Shown here one piece after another: positions 12,637 to 12,994 of a DNA stretch of 12,994 nt (position 1 is its first letter; every line of letters begins with the position of its first letter). Location of the stretch: the NCBI GenBank assembly GCA_964358645.1, contig CAYHPW010000067.1, positions 1 to 12,994 on the forward strand, read 5' to 3'. Made by a program: the position numbers and the translations under genes. The notes beneath the pieces were generated by a model. The model searched no databases and was not told where the DNA came from. It was given only the letters and a program-made list of their open reading frames with translations. The DNA comes from JBBTDV01 sp038042605. GTDB taxonomy: Bacteria > Bdellovibrionota > UBA1018.

Positions 12637-12994
12637 ATGAAATCAACCGGACAACCAAATATAGGCAAGTGCGCGATTGATGGCGTAAAGCATGTCATAG
12701 CTGTTTCAAGTGGAAAAGGCGGGGTGGGGAAGAGCACCGTAGCTGTGAATCTTGCTGTGTCTCTAGCTCTCGATGGGGCACGGGTGGGCCTCATGGATGC
12801 TGACGTCTATGGCCCTAATGTGCCGACAATGATGGGGATTATTGAACGGCCAAAAATCGAGATGGATCCCGAAAAGGGCGAGCTGTTTATTCCGCTCACG
12901 GCACACGGTGTAAGTGTGATGTCGATGGGTGTGTTGCTCGAAGGCGACCAGCCTGTGGTTTGGCGCGGGCCCATGCTTCATTCCGTTGTAAGCC
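12637..12994 (+). CDS. mrp: Mrp/ApbC P-loop Fe-S cluster carrier, 5' part
   Basis: The first 119 residues of an Mrp/NBP35-family ATPase; the gene runs off the right edge. Seen are VSSGKGGVGKST (23-34), the deviant Walker A with its signature lysines, followed by AVNLAVSLA, MDADVYGPNVPTMMG, and MGVLLEGDQPVVWRGPMLHSVV, all typical of the family. These proteins bind and transfer Fe-S clusters. The N-terminal MIP18-like (DUF59) domain of many bacterial Mrp proteins is absent; only about 18 residues precede the P-loop, as in shorter members. The ATG at 12637 has AAGGTGGGA just upstream. Location beside lipA, a two-cluster Fe-S enzyme, fits a supply role, though this is inference. Confidence 0.93.
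   Translation, partial: MKSTGQPNIGKCAIDGVKHVIAVSSGKGGVGKSTVAVNLAVSLALDGARVGLMDADVYGPNVPTMMGIIERPKIEMDPEKGELFIPLTAHGVSVMSMGVLLEGDQPVVWRGPMLHSVVS

Noticed and set aside
12593..12658. An upstream start for folE adding 22 residues
   Set aside because: It would add a hydrophobic stretch unlike the family and overlap the start of mrp head to head.
1..12994. CRISPR array, tRNA or rRNA genes, transposase or integrase genes
   Set aside because: No regularly spaced repeats, no tRNA cloverleaf or rRNA signature sequence, and no mobile-element protein motif was seen on either strand.

Overview
The window reads as a chromosomal segment of a Gram-negative bacterium of moderate GC content, mostly housekeeping genes with lineage-specific envelope genes between them. 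The TadG-like protein, with its N-terminal anchor and 'LQNAADLAAY' stretch, the two orphan Sec-secreted proteins and the lysine/alanine-rich histone-like protein suggest a deltaproteobacterial or Bdellovibrionota-type lineage. This is an inference from recalled family resemblance and is not proven by anything here. I see no rRNA, tRNA, CRISPR array, insertion sequence or phage gene.

Layout. 1-435: AT-rich non-coding leader with an operator-like palindrome, a rho-independent terminator and a hairpin that hides a ribosome-binding site. 436-1563 (+): orphan secreted protein. 1577-2377 (-): uridine/purine nucleoside phosphorylase-family enzyme, convergent with the orphan gene and divergent from the next pair. 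2449-4282 (+): S-adenosylhomocysteine hydrolase followed by a thioredoxin-fold redox protein. 4269-8208 (-): transcribed in the order TadG-like pilus-assembly protein, histone H1-like protein, HD-domain phosphohydrolase. 8400-8858 (+): small secreted protein with a CPNC motif. 8859-9139: non-coding, with two tandem structured elements, each ending in a terminator. 9140-12037 (+): lipA, 2-oxoacid dehydrogenase E2, lipB. 11957-12592 (-): folE, overlapping lipB tail to tail. 12637-end (+): mrp/apbC, cut by the window edge.

How the genes work together. lipA, E2 and lipB form a functional operon: LipB transfers octanoyl to the lipoyl-domain lysine, LipA inserts sulfur, and the neighbouring E2 carries such a domain. 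Mrp (Fe-S cluster carrier family) next door fits the heavy Fe-S demand of LipA. ahcY with the nucleoside phosphorylase suggests methyl-cycle by-product and nucleoside salvage.

The most unusual signal is between 8865 and 9085. Two consecutive elements share one architecture: a 5' hairpin with an AGAA loop, an unpaired tract containing the same 13-mer ACTCCTCTCTCTC, and at once a GC-rich terminator hairpin. This resembles the cyanobacterial sRNA Yfr1, whose unpaired ACUCCUCACAC lies between two stem-loops, and the anti-Shine-Dalgarno sRNAs of alphaproteobacteria. I propose a tandem pair of anti-Shine-Dalgarno small RNAs. Further points are a probably leaderless lipA mRNA, a 12-bp triplication inside lipA, and a FolE tail read antisense through the end of lipB.
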